Made by a program: the position numbers and the translations under genes
Shown here: piece by piece, positions 1 through 10,965 of the stretch
Numbering within the stretch: the first letter of the stretch is position 1
How the letters are laid out: each line of letters begins with the position of its first letter
Notes under the pieces: generated by a model
What the model was told of the DNA's origin: nothing
The model's input: the letters and a program-made list of their open reading frames with translations, nothing else
Databases searched by the model: none
Source: Nilaparvata lugens
Lineage: Eukaryota; Arthropoda; Insecta; Hemiptera; Delphacidae
Assembly (NCBI RefSeq): GCF_014356525.2
Contig: NC_052512.1
Location: 1,226,797-1,290,796, forward strand
Reading direction: 5' to 3'
Length of the DNA: 64,000 bases

Positions 1-71
1 AAATCTCTTCCATCCTTATAGTTGATGCAGGAATAACTAAATATCTATAAAAGTGAAATTGAAAACATAAA

Positions 72-1245
72 ATGGTATTGCTTGATGACTTTGGAGGGTT
101 ATTTGAGGATGGATGCTATGACACAATAGAGTATGATGATGTGTTGAATTTTCAGCCATCATTGAAATTGAGCAATGCTTGTAAGACGTCTATTAACATC
201 TTACATATGAATATACGTAGCATAAATAAAAATTTTGATGAGTTCTCCACTGTCCTTCAAAACTGTAAAACCACATACCATTTAATAATTCTATCTGAAA
301 CATGGATTTCGGAAGATCACGAGTTTTCTTTCAGCCTGAACGGGTACTCAGTGATAAATTCACCTGCTAAATTAAATAAATGTGATGGAGTGTGTGTATT
401 TATCAAAGATAATCTAAGTTCTGAAATTCTAAAAACTGATATTGCGTCCGCAAATTCTATTATCCTCGATATTCGTGTACCACATATGAAAGAAAACATC
501 ACACTTATAGCCGTGTATAGACCTCCATCCTTATCAGCAGAACAATTATTGAAGATATTGGCGTTTGCCTGGAGGAGTTAAAAAATAGAAAAAACATAAT
601 TCTCACAGGTGACATAAACATTAATCTCGATCAAAACACAAATATTGTGAATGAGTACTGTGGTCTGTTGCATATGAATGGTTTAAAATCGTTTATAAAT
701 AAACCAACAAGATTACAGAATGACTCAATATCAACCTTGATCACATATTCCATAAAGATGAAACATCCAATTATGAGGATGAAGTAGGTGTAATTTTCAA
801 GACTAGCATTACAGATCATTTTGCAACTGGTTTATTCTTGGGCACATCAGATCACAAACAAGTCTCCACAAATTACAGAGAGTTCACTGAAAAAATAGAT
901 TATTCAAAACTAATTACAAACCTACAGACCGAATCTTGGCAGGATGTATTGGATAGCAATAACATAGAAAACATAACACCAAAATTTATCGACAAATTAA
1001 ATAACCACATCACTAATTCAAAAATAAAAATAAAATTGAATCGCAGTCAAAAACCCTTGAAAAACTGGATTAGTGCAGGCTTAGTGAACTGTATAAGAAC
1101 TAGAGATAAAATGTATAAACAATTGAAAAAGCAACCTCTCAATCTTAACTTGAAATTTACATATACTAGATATAGAAACGTTTTGAGAAGCCTGATAGAG
1201 CAAGCCAAGCAGAATTATTTCAAAAACAAAGATATCACAATGTAA
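72..1245 (+). pseudogene. LINE-A ORF2, endonuclease half (frameshifted)
   Basis: The region encodes the N-terminal endonuclease that nicks target DNA for target-primed reverse transcription. The frame opens at an ATG at 72; residues about 43-52 read LHMNIRSINK, typical of the first endonuclease block, followed by ILSETWI and AVYRPPS. The frame breaks near 570-580, continues in another frame with ILTGDIN (usual GDFN block), and shifts again near 735, after which SITDHFA holds the catalytic Ser-x-x-Asp-His-type block near 805-825. The stretch 838-1245 is the Lys-rich linker between endonuclease and reverse transcriptase. Two shifts mean it is a pseudogene. The ATG at 72 is probably the true ORF2 start because the endonuclease begins within 45 residues of it. 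Confidence 0.8.
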
Positions 1246-1249
1246 AACA

Positions 1250-2639
1250 AACAGCAAAAAACTTTGGAACTGTATAGATGAACTACTGGACAAAAAAAAG
1301 AAAGCCACTGATATAAACATCGATCCAAGTGCCTTGAATAAATATTTTGCAGAAGTTGGCAAATCGTATGCCGAAAGAATAGAAAACTCTGATATTGAAA
1401 ATTGGCCTCACTTTCCAGATACAGTTGTCAATTCACCACATTCATTTTTTTTGGTTGCCGACAAATGAGTGTGAGGTAATAGAAACAATTTTTATGCTAA
1501 AAAATAATTCTTCCCCAGGTATTGATAATATTAGTAATATGTGTTTGAAGAATATATCCAATTACATTGCTAAACCATTGTCTTTCATAATAAATAAATG
1601 TTTTGAGCAGGGATACTTTCCAAAAGAGTTCAGAATTGCTAGAGTTGTCCCACTCCACAAGGGTGGAAATATTGGTGATCCATCCAACTACAGACCAATA
1701 AGCCTGCTCAGTAGCCTTCCCAAGATAATGGAGAAAATGATAAAGACAAGATTTGTGAATTACCTGATTAAATTTGATATTATTCATAAAAATCAATATG
1801 GCTTCCAAGCCAGAAAGAGTACCCAGGATGCCATATTGCACCTTGTAGAAATGGTGACTGATAATTTTGCTGGAAATAAGAAAACTTTAACTGTCCTACT
1901 CGACCTGGCAAAAGCCTTTGACACTATTCCACACGTGACACTGCTAAAAAAACTAGAGAATATAGGGATACGTGGCAAGGCATTGGATTTGTTCAAACAT
2001 TATCTTAAAGACAGAACGCAAATCATTTCAATAGGAAATAAGTCTGATCAAATAAACTTATCAGAATATGGCGTACCACAGGGAACTGTACTTTCTCCAG
2101 TGTTATTTCTTGTGTATATGAACGATATAATTGAACTTAACACACAAGATAGAAAGATAATTTCATTCGCAGACGATACTATCATGACTTTCACAGGCTC
2201 TACATGGGAAGAAGTGAGAGATCTTGCATTAGAAGGGTTGAAGTCTATTAAGTCATGGTTAGATATGCACAAGCTTACTTTGAATCATAAAAAGAGTTCA
2301 TTTATTGCTTTTTCCCCAAATGCTGGATCCAGACCAGTAAATTTGAGTTTGAAAATTCATAATTTGTCTTGTTGTTTGCCTGCGCTGGCCCCTTGCCGGT
2401 GCCCTGTACTTGAGGAGGTGGATCATACCAGGTATTTAGGTGTTATAATTGATTCCCATCTAAGGTGGAACTACCATATTGATGAAAAATGTAAAAAATT
2501 GAAGTATCTAATTTTCAGATTTTATAAGATTAATTTGTTAAATGACATAGATATAGCTAAATTGATCTATGTGGCATATTATTCTAAAGAAATAGATCAC
2601 TGGTTGAGGGAGAATGGTGATATACTGGAATCTTTTTGA
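1250..2639 (+). pseudogene. LINE-A ORF2, reverse transcriptase half
   Basis: This is the reverse transcriptase of LINE-A. After a frameshift at a T8 run near 1445-1452 the frame is open to 2639. Counting the 414-residue open frame that begins at 1395, the fingers motif PSNYRPISLL is at about 96-105, YGFQARKST at about 135-143, the palm motif A LLDLAKAFD at 168-176, motif B GVPQGT at 226-231 and the catalytic FADD at 258-261. A thumb region with RYLGVIID follows. The end (about residue 395 on) departs from the family pattern, which suggests a 3' internal deletion of the C-terminal region before the stop at 2637-2639. Catalytic residues are intact although the gene as a whole is broken. Confidence 0.85.
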
Positions 2640-3110
2640 TGATCTTAAAAAATAATTGTTCACCCCAAAACAGAAATAATCATACAAAAAAAACCATAAT
2701 AATGATAAAAATAGTAATAAAAAATAACAAATCGAAATAGTAATAAATCTATTTAAATGGTAATAATAAATCATAAAAACTAATAGTAGTAATCAAAACA
2801 GAAAAAATCACACAAAATAGAACATAAATAATAGCAATAAAAATCGCTGAATCGGGAGAAATTTTTTAAATATGTTCCTTTTGTTATTCATGTTCAGTAA
2901 TGTGTCAATTATAAGAATTTTTTAGTAATATTGTATTTTTTTGTTTTTGTTTTTAGAATAGAATTATAATTATATTTATTTTTAGTTGCACAACTCGCAT
3001 CCGCGCTCAGATTCTTTCTTTGCGGATGCTAATCTTTTCCATAAAATGTAATTTATATTTATGTTTGTAAACTGTATTTTAAATGGAAATAAATTTGATT
3101 TGATTTGAAT
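2640..3110 (+). other. LINE-A 3' untranslated region with hairpin and TTGAT tail
   Basis: AT-rich non-coding DNA follows the reverse transcriptase. A perfect 8-bp inverted repeat, GCATCCGC at 2997-3004 and GCGGATGC at 3022-3029, would form a stem with a 17-base loop and is the only GC-rich patch. AATAAA lies at 3088-3093, and the element ends in repeated TTGAT. Such a 3' stem is a plausible reverse-transcriptase recognition structure (inference). Confidence 0.6.
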
Positions 3111-3176
3111 GATAGACAAGGATAGCAATACCATTGCTAATCAAACACTGCCATTATAACGTGGACCTCACTATAT
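3110..3176 (-). repeat. Short MITE-like repeat M, copy 1
   Basis: One of nine copies in the window of a roughly 70-100 bp repeat. Read on the minus strand it starts near TATAGTGAG, then GTCCACGTTATAATGGCAGT, an attagcaatggtattgcta-like core and cttgtctatca. It directly abuts the LINE-A tail. Other copies: 27433-27520(+), 34490-34568(-), 35979-36070(+), 38659-38740(+), 43850-43930(-), 44915-45002(-), 46264-46330(+), 63285-63382(-). Confidence 0.6.
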
Positions 3177-3994
3177 AATATTTTCCACAGACTTTATGAT
3201 GTAAATCTGATTTTATTCTATTTCTATTCTGTTACAGAAGAGAATTTGATTCATCCAATCAACAGAAGCAATTTCAGAGGCATTATAACAATAATCATCA
3301 TCATTATAACCAAGATCCCCTGTACCACCATCACTATAATAATCAACAGGCATATCGGCGGAATGGATATAACACATATCAAAATGTAAGACGGAAAATT
3401 TGTCTTTATTTATTGAACTAGCAAAGCGAGTTCTCACTAATGTCCACCTTCATGTAAGCATAGAGAAAAGATAGAATGAGAAGATATATGCCATGCAACA
3501 GATGGAAAATACTATTCCAGTCAAATGGTCGTTTTACAGGAAACAGCCATGAAAGAATTTTTCTCGGCGGTTCTATATGTATTTTGGGGCGCTGAATTCG
3601 AATCCGAAATTTGCTGACACGCCAGAGGGCGGCTTCACCCCCAAAAACCCCCAAAATCTAGGACTTTTAAATTGAAAAATTCTAAATTGATAAATTATTT
3701 ATTTATTTTTTGAGAAAACATAACAACAGGTCAATGTAACTTACTGAGCGCGAGGTCTACTGTTTATAGAACCACTAGTACAGTATCACCACAATATGAT
3801 ACAGTATCATCACATATGATACAATATCAACACAATAAGATACAGTATTATCAATATGGTGCTCCAAACTTTCTCCTTAATCTGAGTACAATCACAGATA
3901 AGATAGAGATAGTGGATTCCTTCTAGTAGGAGAAAATATAGTAGATGGAAGAATGAAGATAATAGATTCCTTCCACTTTGTGGTACAGTATATT
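3177..3994. repeat. Dispersed repeat fragments between LINE-A and LINE-B
   Basis: No gene is supported here. The stretch 3515-3660 matches, in inverted orientation, 33010-33170, and in direct orientation 47130-47280; the shared core contains aatttgctgacacgcca and aatacatatagaacc-like sequence. The stretch 3690-3770 matches 32300-32400 in inverted orientation around gagcgcgaggtctac. 3780-3860 holds a short run of atgatacagtatcat-like units. The remainder is unremarkable AT-rich DNA. Confidence 0.5.
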
Positions 3995-4018
3995 GATAAT
4001 AATAATAATAATAATAAT

Positions 4019-4479
4019 CATTTTATTTGTAAACGAGCACAAGCACATACAAATGGAGTTGCTGATAAGAGCCCATGAATAACAATAAGAATATTAAACT
4101 GTAAAAGCTTACGGTAACATAATGACAAGAAGCAATAAATTTACATAAAAAAGGTAAGAAGTTCAAATCTATATAAACAAGTCCTCAAGCACCATTGAAA
4201 GTTCGTTTGTTCCAGAAACAGTGACTATTGACTAGAAAACTTAAACCTATCATTTACACACAATGATAATATAAATTGTAACTTTTTTAATTTGACGGAT
4301 TAGATTATATTGGTAAAATAATAATTCGGCTATCAATGACTATCACTTTCCAAAAACAACTCAAGCAATAACTTTAAACAATGATATATACTTTGTCAAA
4401 AGTAATTTGATATAGGCGAACGCGGCCAGCAACCCCGGCCCGGAAACACCGGAGGATCCTTATCCTACTATATATACAT
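4019..4479 (-). other. LINE-B 3' untranslated region
   Basis: Non-coding sequence between the ORF2 stop and the ATT-repeat tail. A GC-rich patch at 4415-4460 (ggccagcaaccccggcccgg) stands out from the AT-rich surroundings and lies just after the stop on the minus strand. No other gene is visible. Confidence 0.5.
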
Positions 4480-5620
4480 TCAAGCAGATGATAAATTACT
4501 ATATATAGCCTTATATCTTTCTTCGATAGCCTCAATACAGAACATGTAGACGTTTTTTATTTTTTCGCTATTTAGGTTTGATAATAAAACTAACACTTGA
4601 TCTGAAGGACTAACAATATTTTTAATGTGTTTCATAAGATACTTGATTCTCAAATTATGATATCTTCTACAATTAATGAAAAAATGCTCCAATTAGTCTT
4701 TCTACAATATTATTAAAGAACAAATGCACACCAGTTATCGTTGGTATGCGCAACTGCGTAACACATCTCACTCTAATTATTGGCATTGGGACAGTCAATT
4801 GCTCTGCTATTATGAAATTTGGATTCAGTTTTGAATATCGTTGACAAGTAAGAGAACTCAGTGCGTTCTGTCTATCCACCTCTCTCAACAGCCATGAGTA
4901 TTTATTCAATATAGCAGCATAAGAGTTGCTTAAATCCACCTCATCAAACCCATCGAACTCATCTGAAAACCCTGGTCTTTCCACTCCAATATCCCTCAGC
5001 TGTCTCCTAATACAGTGCACCCAATTATCCCTCCTGTCATATTTAGATTGGCAAAGAACCCTGTAACATACATAAGGTATTCTTGATTCACTCATATTTA
5101 GTATTTTCAACAGCCAGTTCAACTGCCTCTCATAAAAAGATACAGTTTCAAACTGGAGCGGTTTGTCTCTATCCTGACTGCCCACCCCGGCGCGGCGCGA
5201 TTTAATAAAAGAGTACGCTTGAGAAAAATAATTGAACACGCTCGACAGCCTCCTCTCTACCTAGGGACCAGACTTCAGCTCCATACAATGCAGATGGTAG
5301 AATTACCGAATCGAATAGTTTAATTTTTCCCAACCAATCATCCGATTTCACCTTTGCTAGAACCGCCATCATTGCACCTGTCTCAGTTTTAGCTTTATTC
5401 ATGGAATTTCTACACATTGCTGAAAATTTGCCTTATGACTGGAAAGTGACTCCTAAATAATTATATTCTTTACATATCTCTATACAATATCCATTGACAA
5501 AAAAGGGCCTGAGTGCTCTCAATCTGCCCCTGTGAAATGGTAATACTTTGGTCTTTTCCGAATTCACCCTCAAACCCAATTCCTCACTGTACTCGACTAG
5601 ACATTTTAATTTATTCCGTA
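4480..5620 (-). pseudogene. LINE-B ORF2 C-terminal part (thumb and C-terminal domain)
   Basis: Continuing from the palm across the MITE, the minus strand reads a thumb segment (residues such as YSEELGLRVNSEKTKVL and YNYLGVTF) between 5620 and 5433, then LPSALYGAEVWS near 5300, then a C-terminal domain ending near 4480 with FINCRRYHNLR, which resembles the Cys/His-rich end of many LINE ORF2 proteins. The frame changes near 5430, 5235 and 4690, so the gene is dead. It is directly followed by the LINE-B 3' region and ATT-repeat tail. Confidence 0.7.
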
Positions 5621-5628
5621 TATCCGGT

Positions 5629-5840
5629 GGGACGATGACAAACTGGGCTGACGACAAAGTGGGCTGAAGACAAACTGGGCTGACGACAAAGTGGGCTACC
5701 GACAAAGTTGCACGCCGTCAAACTGGGCTGCATTCCTTAGAGTGCCAGTTTGGCGGTGCATGCAACGACAAACTGGGTTGGAAAACCAGCACAGTTTGTC
5801 GTCATTTAACTTTGTCGCCAGCCCAGTTTGACGCGGTCCC
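5629..5840. mobile_element. 212-bp MITE with 31-bp terminal inverted repeats and 8-bp target duplication
   Basis: The insertion is bounded by perfect 8-bp direct repeats TATCCGGT at 5621-5628 and 5841-5848. The left end reads GGGACGATGACAAACTGGGC and the right end, complemented, GGGACCGCGTCAAACTGGGC; identity continues into CTG(A/G)CGACAAAG, about 31 bp with four mismatches. Internally the motif acaaactgggctgacgac is repeated in both orientations. Removing the insert plus one target copy restores the LINE-B reverse-transcriptase frame (ADSVPDIRNKLK). Eight-base duplications fit hAT- or P-type transposition; the superfamily is inference. Confidence 0.85.
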
Positions 5841-5848
5841 TATCCGGT

Positions 5849-6245
5849 ACACTATCCGCCAGGATCACCACATCATCAGCGTACTGAAGCATAATGATAT
5901 CGTTATCACTGCCAATTCTAAGTCTAGAGAGCCCCTTCTTTCTGAAATAATCCACCATGTCAGCTATGTACAGGAAAAAAAGAAGCGGACTGGCCGGGTC
6001 CCCCTGCAATACGCCCCTTGAGACCCTAACTGGCTCTGAACGGGCACCGGAACGACCTATGTCAACTGCCACCGTAGCTTTGGAATATATGTCTTTAAGA
6101 ACACAAAGAAATTTACCGCTCACTCCAAAATTACTTAATCTGGGCCACATCTTACAATGAGGAATGGAGTCGAACGCAGCTTCATAATCTACAAAAATTC
6201 CATACATGGGTTGATGCTTCAATTCGAGATAGTAATAAATAATAG
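5849..6245 (-). pseudogene. LINE-B ORF2 reverse-transcriptase palm
   Basis: Read on the minus strand from about 6235, the segment encodes YLELKHQPMYGIFVDYEAAF, containing motif A (FVDYEAAFD), then GVLQGDPASPLLF (motif B) and LQYADD (catalytic motif C), then VVILADS. All three palm motifs are intact. The segment is cut upstream by the 6259-6795 insertion and downstream by the MITE at 5840. The GVLQGDPASP form of motif B differs from GVPQGT/GVPQGS in LINE-A and LINE-C, showing that this is a different LINE family. Confidence 0.85.
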
Positions 6246-6258
6246 AATAAAGTGAAAT

Positions 6259-6795
6259 AGTTATTTGTGCAACTAGTGCGCAAAGTGACAGTTTGCTGCA
6301 CCGAAAGAAACGTTTACGCCCGAGCTGTAGGCGAGGGCGGAATGGTTTCTTGAGTGCAGCAGAGGAACTTTGCGCACGTATTTCACATTAAGTTTTTCCT
6401 ACAGTTACCATTGAATATGAAAAGTGGGTAATTATGGGTAAAATTGCCTGAAATGCATCAAATGTTTTTCTGTGTAATTTTATTATTGATAAAAACCTTA
6501 ATTTATTGTCAAATTGAATAAGAATGTTGTCCTTAGTTATAATATATACTTAATAATTTGCTCGTTGTGCTTCGTTGCACCTCTGCTCACTATAGCAGCC
6601 CAGTCACTCTTACCAACTTCATTTTGATTTTGCTGCACTGTTGCTCCATATAACCTACTAAGTATTTTGCGTTGCCATGTTGCAAATCTGGAGTGCAGAA
6701 AAATTTTTCCCGCACTAGAGCAGAAAAGTGATTCTTTGCGTTCTGTAATCAGTGCAGCAATGGCCACTTTTCAACGTAACTGTAGGAAAAAATGT
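6259..6795 (+). mobile_element. Element X, short copy (internally deleted), inside LINE-B
   Basis: The two ends match a longer copy at 61403-62465: 6259-6530 corresponds to 61408-61660 and 6640-6795 to 62313-62462. The left part contains a strong interrupted palindrome: AGTGCGCAAAGT (about 6274) with ACTTTGCGCACG (about 6370), and TTGCTGCACCGAAAGAAAC with GTTTCTTGAGTGCAGCAG, around a GC-rich centre. It separates the LINE-B motifs GFCRGRGCMDNIF (upstream) and FVDYEAAFD (downstream), so it inserted into the reverse transcriptase. No coding frame is conserved between copies. Class unknown. Confidence 0.7.
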
Positions 6796-7980
6796 TATCC
6801 ATGCAACCACGACCTCTACAAAAGCCAGATTGACTCTCGCCAAGTACATGCAAATACTCTGCCCAGGTTGATAAACGCACAGTTAACAAATTTGTAAAAA
6901 TTTTAAACAGACAGTTTGAAATAGCTGTTGCCCTGTAATTCTTTGGGTTCAGTTGATCGCCTTTTTTAAACAATAGGAACAAAATCATCTCCACCCAGCT
7001 TGTTGGAATTCTACGTTGAATACCTTATCCAGTATGCAATTAAATAATTCTACCATGTAATCTTTCCAGGAAAATGGAAGAGACTTATAGAATTCGTAAG
7101 ACAAGCCATCGATGCCAGGAGTTTTTTTGTTTCTAGTTTTTTTTAGTATGGCTTCTAATTCCTGAAAATAAACTTTCCTATCCAGAAGGGGATTACTCAT
7201 GGCTCCCAGAGCTACTTCATTTCTATTTTCCATCAAATTTGATGTGAATTTATTCTTCAGAAACTCTACCCAATCCTCCAAACCTATCATATTTAATTGC
7301 GTATTTTTCTTTCTAAAATAGCGAACTGCACTCCAAAATTCATTACCATTTTTAATATTCCTGAATCTGTTTTCCAAATTTTTGTAATAATCTACCTTTT
7401 TCTGTCTAATCATACTCTTATATTCATTCTTAGCTGCTATATATACATTTTTTTAATGAAACTCTATCGAAATTTTTGGCCTTTGCAGTTCTGTAAGCAG
7501 TACGTAGATTTCTTTTCAGATTATTACAGTATAGGTCAAACCAAGGTTTATTTTTGAAATTCTTAGCATTTGATTTAGAAACAATCATACGCGAAAATTC
7601 GGCCTCTTCTTTGATGGCTTGCATTAAATTACCAGCCAATCTGCTAGGACTGTCACTAGGGAAATGTACTCTCTCAGAGAGAGAGAGAGAGAGAGGGAAG
7701 CCGAGTACTCTACCAGATTCCTCTCTCCATCGATACCCTCTCGCCCACTGACAGTTATCAGTTGATAAGAACGACTTGGCTATTCTTCGATTAGTTTTTA
7801 AAAACAACGGCAAATGATCGGAAGACAAGACAGAATCAGACACTGTCATATCCTCCACCCATTCGAGCCCCTTAATATTAACCCAAATCTGATCGATAGC
7901 ACTACTGCCATTCGAGTTGTGAAAAGTGAATTTTGCTGGCCTATCACTATCACTCCTACCCTTTACTATAATAAACAGAC
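6796..7980 (-). pseudogene. LINE-B ORF2: endonuclease end, linker and reverse-transcriptase fingers
   Basis: On the minus strand, SAIDQIWVN and SSDHLPL (about 7880-7790) are the last endonuclease blocks. A linker with YFRKKN and KKTPGIDGLSYEFYK follows, and then the fingers KKGDQLNPKNYRA (usual form NYRPI/NYRGI) and SQSGFCRGRG near 6965-6800. Frames change near 7430 and 6990. A (GA)n-type microsatellite at 7673-7695 expands inside the linker. The product would have been a target-primed reverse transcriptase; this copy is non-functional. Confidence 0.75.
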
Positions 7981-7984
7981 TAGC

Positions 7985-8675
7985 CACCAGGCTCGCTTTG
8001 CTCGCCACATCCGCCAAGCCAGGGGGCTCCGCCCCCTGAACCCCCGACTGGATCGTCCAAGAATGAGATCAGCAGGCTCGCTTCGCTCGCCTGCATTTTT
8101 CATTCGGGCATTTTTATCATATGTTAGGACGATTCAGACTATGATTCGGGGATCCAGACTAAACGTTTGGCTAAACGGATATGGCGAACGAAGTGAGCAT
8201 GACGGTTAGTAATATAATATTCCCAGATATAGCTCTGATTGAAGTAGCAGTGCCTAATCAATTTTTCCGCGATAAATGCATTTCAATCTTCAACTTGGTG
8301 CCAACCTAACAAAGTCAACTCAACTTAATGCCAACCTGACAAAATTATTAATTTTGTTACCAGTTAACAACACTGTTTCGAAGAGGTACTCTCTCTAGAG
8401 TATAGTTCTATATTAACATATGGTACGGACATTTTTCAATTATAATTAAGAGAATAAGAAGAATATACATGCTAAAAGACGAACTTTGAACCCTTAAAAA
8501 CCACCCTTAGAGTTAGAATATTGCCAAAAGATTTCTTAGTGCGTCTCTAAAGGGCCAACTGAACTCACCTACCAAATTTGAACGTTTTTGGTCCGGTAGA
8601 TTTTTAGTTCTGCGAGTGAGTGAGTGAGTGAGTCAGTCAGTCAGTGAGTGAGTGCCATTTCGCTTTTATATATAT
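7985..8675 (+). mobile_element. Unclassified repeat inserted in LINE-B endonuclease
   Basis: The block separates the endonuclease segment coding RRVVLDECLSRYAGRLVDI (8831-8676) from IVKGRSDSDRPAKFTF (below 7980). It starts with GC-rich, self-complementary sequence (ggctcgctttgctcgcc, cagggggctccgccccctg, then ggctcgcttcgctcgcc) and ends with GAGT/CAGT tetranucleotide repeats (8616-8653) and tatatatatagatt. No coding potential is evident. Borders are set by loss of endonuclease homology and are approximate; I could not define a target duplication because the flanks are AT-rich. Confidence 0.55.
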
Positions 8676-8831
8676 AGATTCTCTTCCATAATATCGACAA
8701 GTCTACCTGCATAGCGTGATAAGCATTCATCTAATACAACTCTTCGCGCCCATAGATTCTCTTCCATAATATCGACAAGTCTACCTGCATAGCGTGATAA
8801 GCATTCATCTAATACAACTCTTCGCGCCCAC
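8676..8831. repeat. 78-bp tandem duplication inside LINE-B endonuclease
   Basis: Two virtually identical 78-bp copies (8676-8753, 8754-8831) starting tagattctcttccataata and ending cttcgcgccca. The unit is endonuclease coding sequence on the minus strand. The left copy abuts the foreign insertion ending near 8675. Confidence 0.85.
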
Positions 8832-9344
8832 AGTGAGGAATTATCAAATACTTCGCTATCTACATGTTGATTGTGAGAACCTAAGTTATATACGTAAATA
8901 ATTAAAGTCTCCTCGTATTATAACCGGTGGAGTGGAGAATAATTGTTCGTTTTCATAGAAACAATCCTGCAAACCTTTCAATGATTTTTCAATCTCATTT
9001 GGCCTTATGTAAATTAGACCAGCTATACAGCTAAGCATATCATTAGATAACTCAACAAGCAGTAGAGAATCAGTAGCAGTAATCAATTTTGTTTTAAAGC
9101 TATTCTTTATCAACATTACAAGACCTCCACTTGGCCTACCTCTAATATCGCATTTTAAAGCCGGAACTGATAGAATATTATAATCATCAAAACCTCTTAT
9201 GTATTGTAATGAGTTTAAAAGCCATGTTTCACTAATGCATATCACAGAGTAATTATTAAACAGATTAATTTGAGATTTGTGCATATTATAGAAATTTCCA
9301 AATCCATGACTGTTCCAATAGATAACATTAAAAAGTTTATACAA
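8832..9344 (-). pseudogene. LINE-B ORF2 endonuclease, N-terminal part
   Basis: On the minus strand from 9344 the frame reads VIYWNSHGFGNF, VICISETWLL (endonuclease block with the catalytic Glu), RGRPSGGLVMLIK, and IIRGDFNYLRI, where GDFN is the conserved Asp/Asn metal-site block. It is open for 152 codons and then continues into the duplicated 78-bp segment. The start at 9344 is an ATG and lies about 200 bases downstream of the ORF1 stop, consistent with a separate ORF2 cistron. The protein would nick target DNA. It is disabled by downstream interruptions. Confidence 0.8.
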
Positions 9345-9539
9345 TCACTTGAATTAGAGTTTATAAAGTTCTGAGATTTTTGACGTGACTGCTAGGATTG
9401 CCGCAACTCACCACCCTGGGATTGATTCTTCTCATTGGAAACTGCTTGCCTGGGTGGTCTGCCACTCTTCAGCCAACCAGCCAACGGGCCCGATACGTTG
9501 CTTGCCGCTTGCTTCGAAGTTTTTTTCAGCTGACCGTCA

Positions 9540-10140
9540 TCATTGGGTGAAGCATTGCTTTGCTGTTTTCCTCAGCTGAACTTCATCATCGGGTGAGCAG
9601 CTTTCCGCGGTTGGCGCGGTGCATGCCACCACACTGGAGCCGTTATCGCCATTACCATGCTGGAAACGGCCATCATCGGTGCAAACTTCGTGTTGAGACT
9701 GGCCCTCATCGCCTTGAGAAAACAACGAACTCGACTCAGCGATAACCTCCTGCGATTGGCTTTCCTGAGAAAATCCCCGTGGTCCAGAGCTGCCCGGGAG
9801 CCGACTTGAATTTTTCAATGTTATCAGCTTCTTGGATTTTGGAACGTGAACTATTGCGAAATCTTTGGCGACGCGATGCTGGATATTTCCTATTGGAAAA
9901 TGCAGGTCTCTCTAAACCGTTTTCTCGATCAATCTCTTCAACTTCTTCGAGTGTATAATATCTTCCGTCAATCACTAATTTATCAAATCTGATAGTGGAA
10001 GAGTGACCGTCTCTCCGTCTCTTCTCATCCGCTCCTCATACATTTTCAACTTCTCTCTTATCTCCCTCACTCTCTGTGAATAGTCCTCCGATATATTGAT
10101 TTTTGTTCGAAATAAATTCTTCCTTGCCTGAAGGATTAAG
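9540..10140 (-). pseudogene. LINE-B ORF1, C-terminal part
   Basis: The minus strand reads VREIREKLKMYEERMRRDG near 10060-10010 and then, after a shift, KLVIDGRYYTLEEVEEIDRE with a basic tail (SRRQRFRNSSRSK). Ser/Gln-rich sequence follows to a stop near 9540. The dKLvIdGryYTl pattern is like the C-terminal domain of L1-type ORF1 RNA-binding proteins (family knowledge; modest similarity). It is separated from the rest of ORF1 by the copia-type insertion. At least two frame changes make it non-functional. Confidence 0.5.
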
Positions 10141-10192
10141 TCTCATAATCTGTTAATTTTAATACTTCGCACTACGGTAGAACAGGATAGCT

Positions 10193-10965
10193 TTAGTAAA
10201 AAACGACATAGTTCATTCTTTGGAGAGGTAAAGGAGGTGATTTGTTGAACCCTTTCTTCACTTTCAGTGCCCTAGCTTCATTTCCCCTGCCTTCATCATT
10301 CTTCATTCGTTTCTCTTCAAGGAGTAGGTCTAATTGTGATCTGACAAATTTTGAGGTTAAGTCGCCATCATTGATTCTGTATACACTTCTAATAAATTCA
10401 GCATATGTATCCCGTGGAAGACCCATCAAATAAAATGCTGCTATAGCTCTGTCTGGTAAAGAAAGTCCACATTTCTTGATTATCTTATTGTAGTTCTGAA
10501 TTTTACTCATGTACTGCATCATAGACATCTCATCAGTTTTCTCAATATTCACCATTTCTTTTAGAGAAATAACTTCCTGGAAAATGTCATATATGTTGTG
10601 CATACTACTTCGAGAGTTTCCCACATATACTTCGCAGATTCGAGATGGACGATATCGTCCAGGAACGAGTCTTCAACATGCTCTATGATAATAGCTCTTG
10701 CTTGTTGATTTATTCTTGTTCTTCGTTTTATTTCACTCTGGGGAAAAGCTGTTTCATCTTCAATCTCACGTTCTACGTCGTTCTTATTAATATGTACATA
10801 TGGGCCAAAACCTTCTATTGCATCCCAAACACCTTTTCTCAATAGGTGAGCTTCTAGCCTAACTGCCCATATTTCATAATTTTCGGTATTGAGGTACGGT
10901 ATACTTACGCGAGTCTTCTCTTCTGCCATTGTAATTCTGGATTGCACACTTCTTCTTGCTTTCAC
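10193..10965 (-). pseudogene. Copia-type gag fragment inserted in LINE-B ORF1
   Basis: The likely start is the ATG giving MAEEKTRV at about 10929 (minus). The sequence then shows YLNTENYEIWAVRLEAHLL, a typical Ty1/copia gag N-terminus, followed by AKYMWETLEVV, SLPDRAIAAFYLMGLPRDT, and a C-terminal Lys-rich segment. A frameshift near 10600 joins two open parts of 134 and 143 codons. No CCHC knuckle, protease, integrase or LTR is visible before the frame ends at 10193, so only a gag piece was inserted or retained. Gag would form the virus-like particle. Confidence 0.7.

Larger units (their letters stand above)
1..3110 (+). mobile_element. LINE-A: non-LTR retrotransposon (Jockey/CR1-like group), decayed
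   Basis: The element carries an apurinic-type endonuclease followed by a reverse transcriptase on the plus strand and ends in a 3' untranslated region with an AATAAA at 3088-3093 and a short run of TTGAT repeats (about 3094-3108). No ORF1 is visible because the element enters the window from the left or is 5' truncated. At least three frameshifts interrupt ORF2, so this copy cannot be autonomous. Domain order EN-RT without RNase H and the microsatellite-like tail fit the Jockey/CR1 group; the exact clade is inference. Confidence 0.85.
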
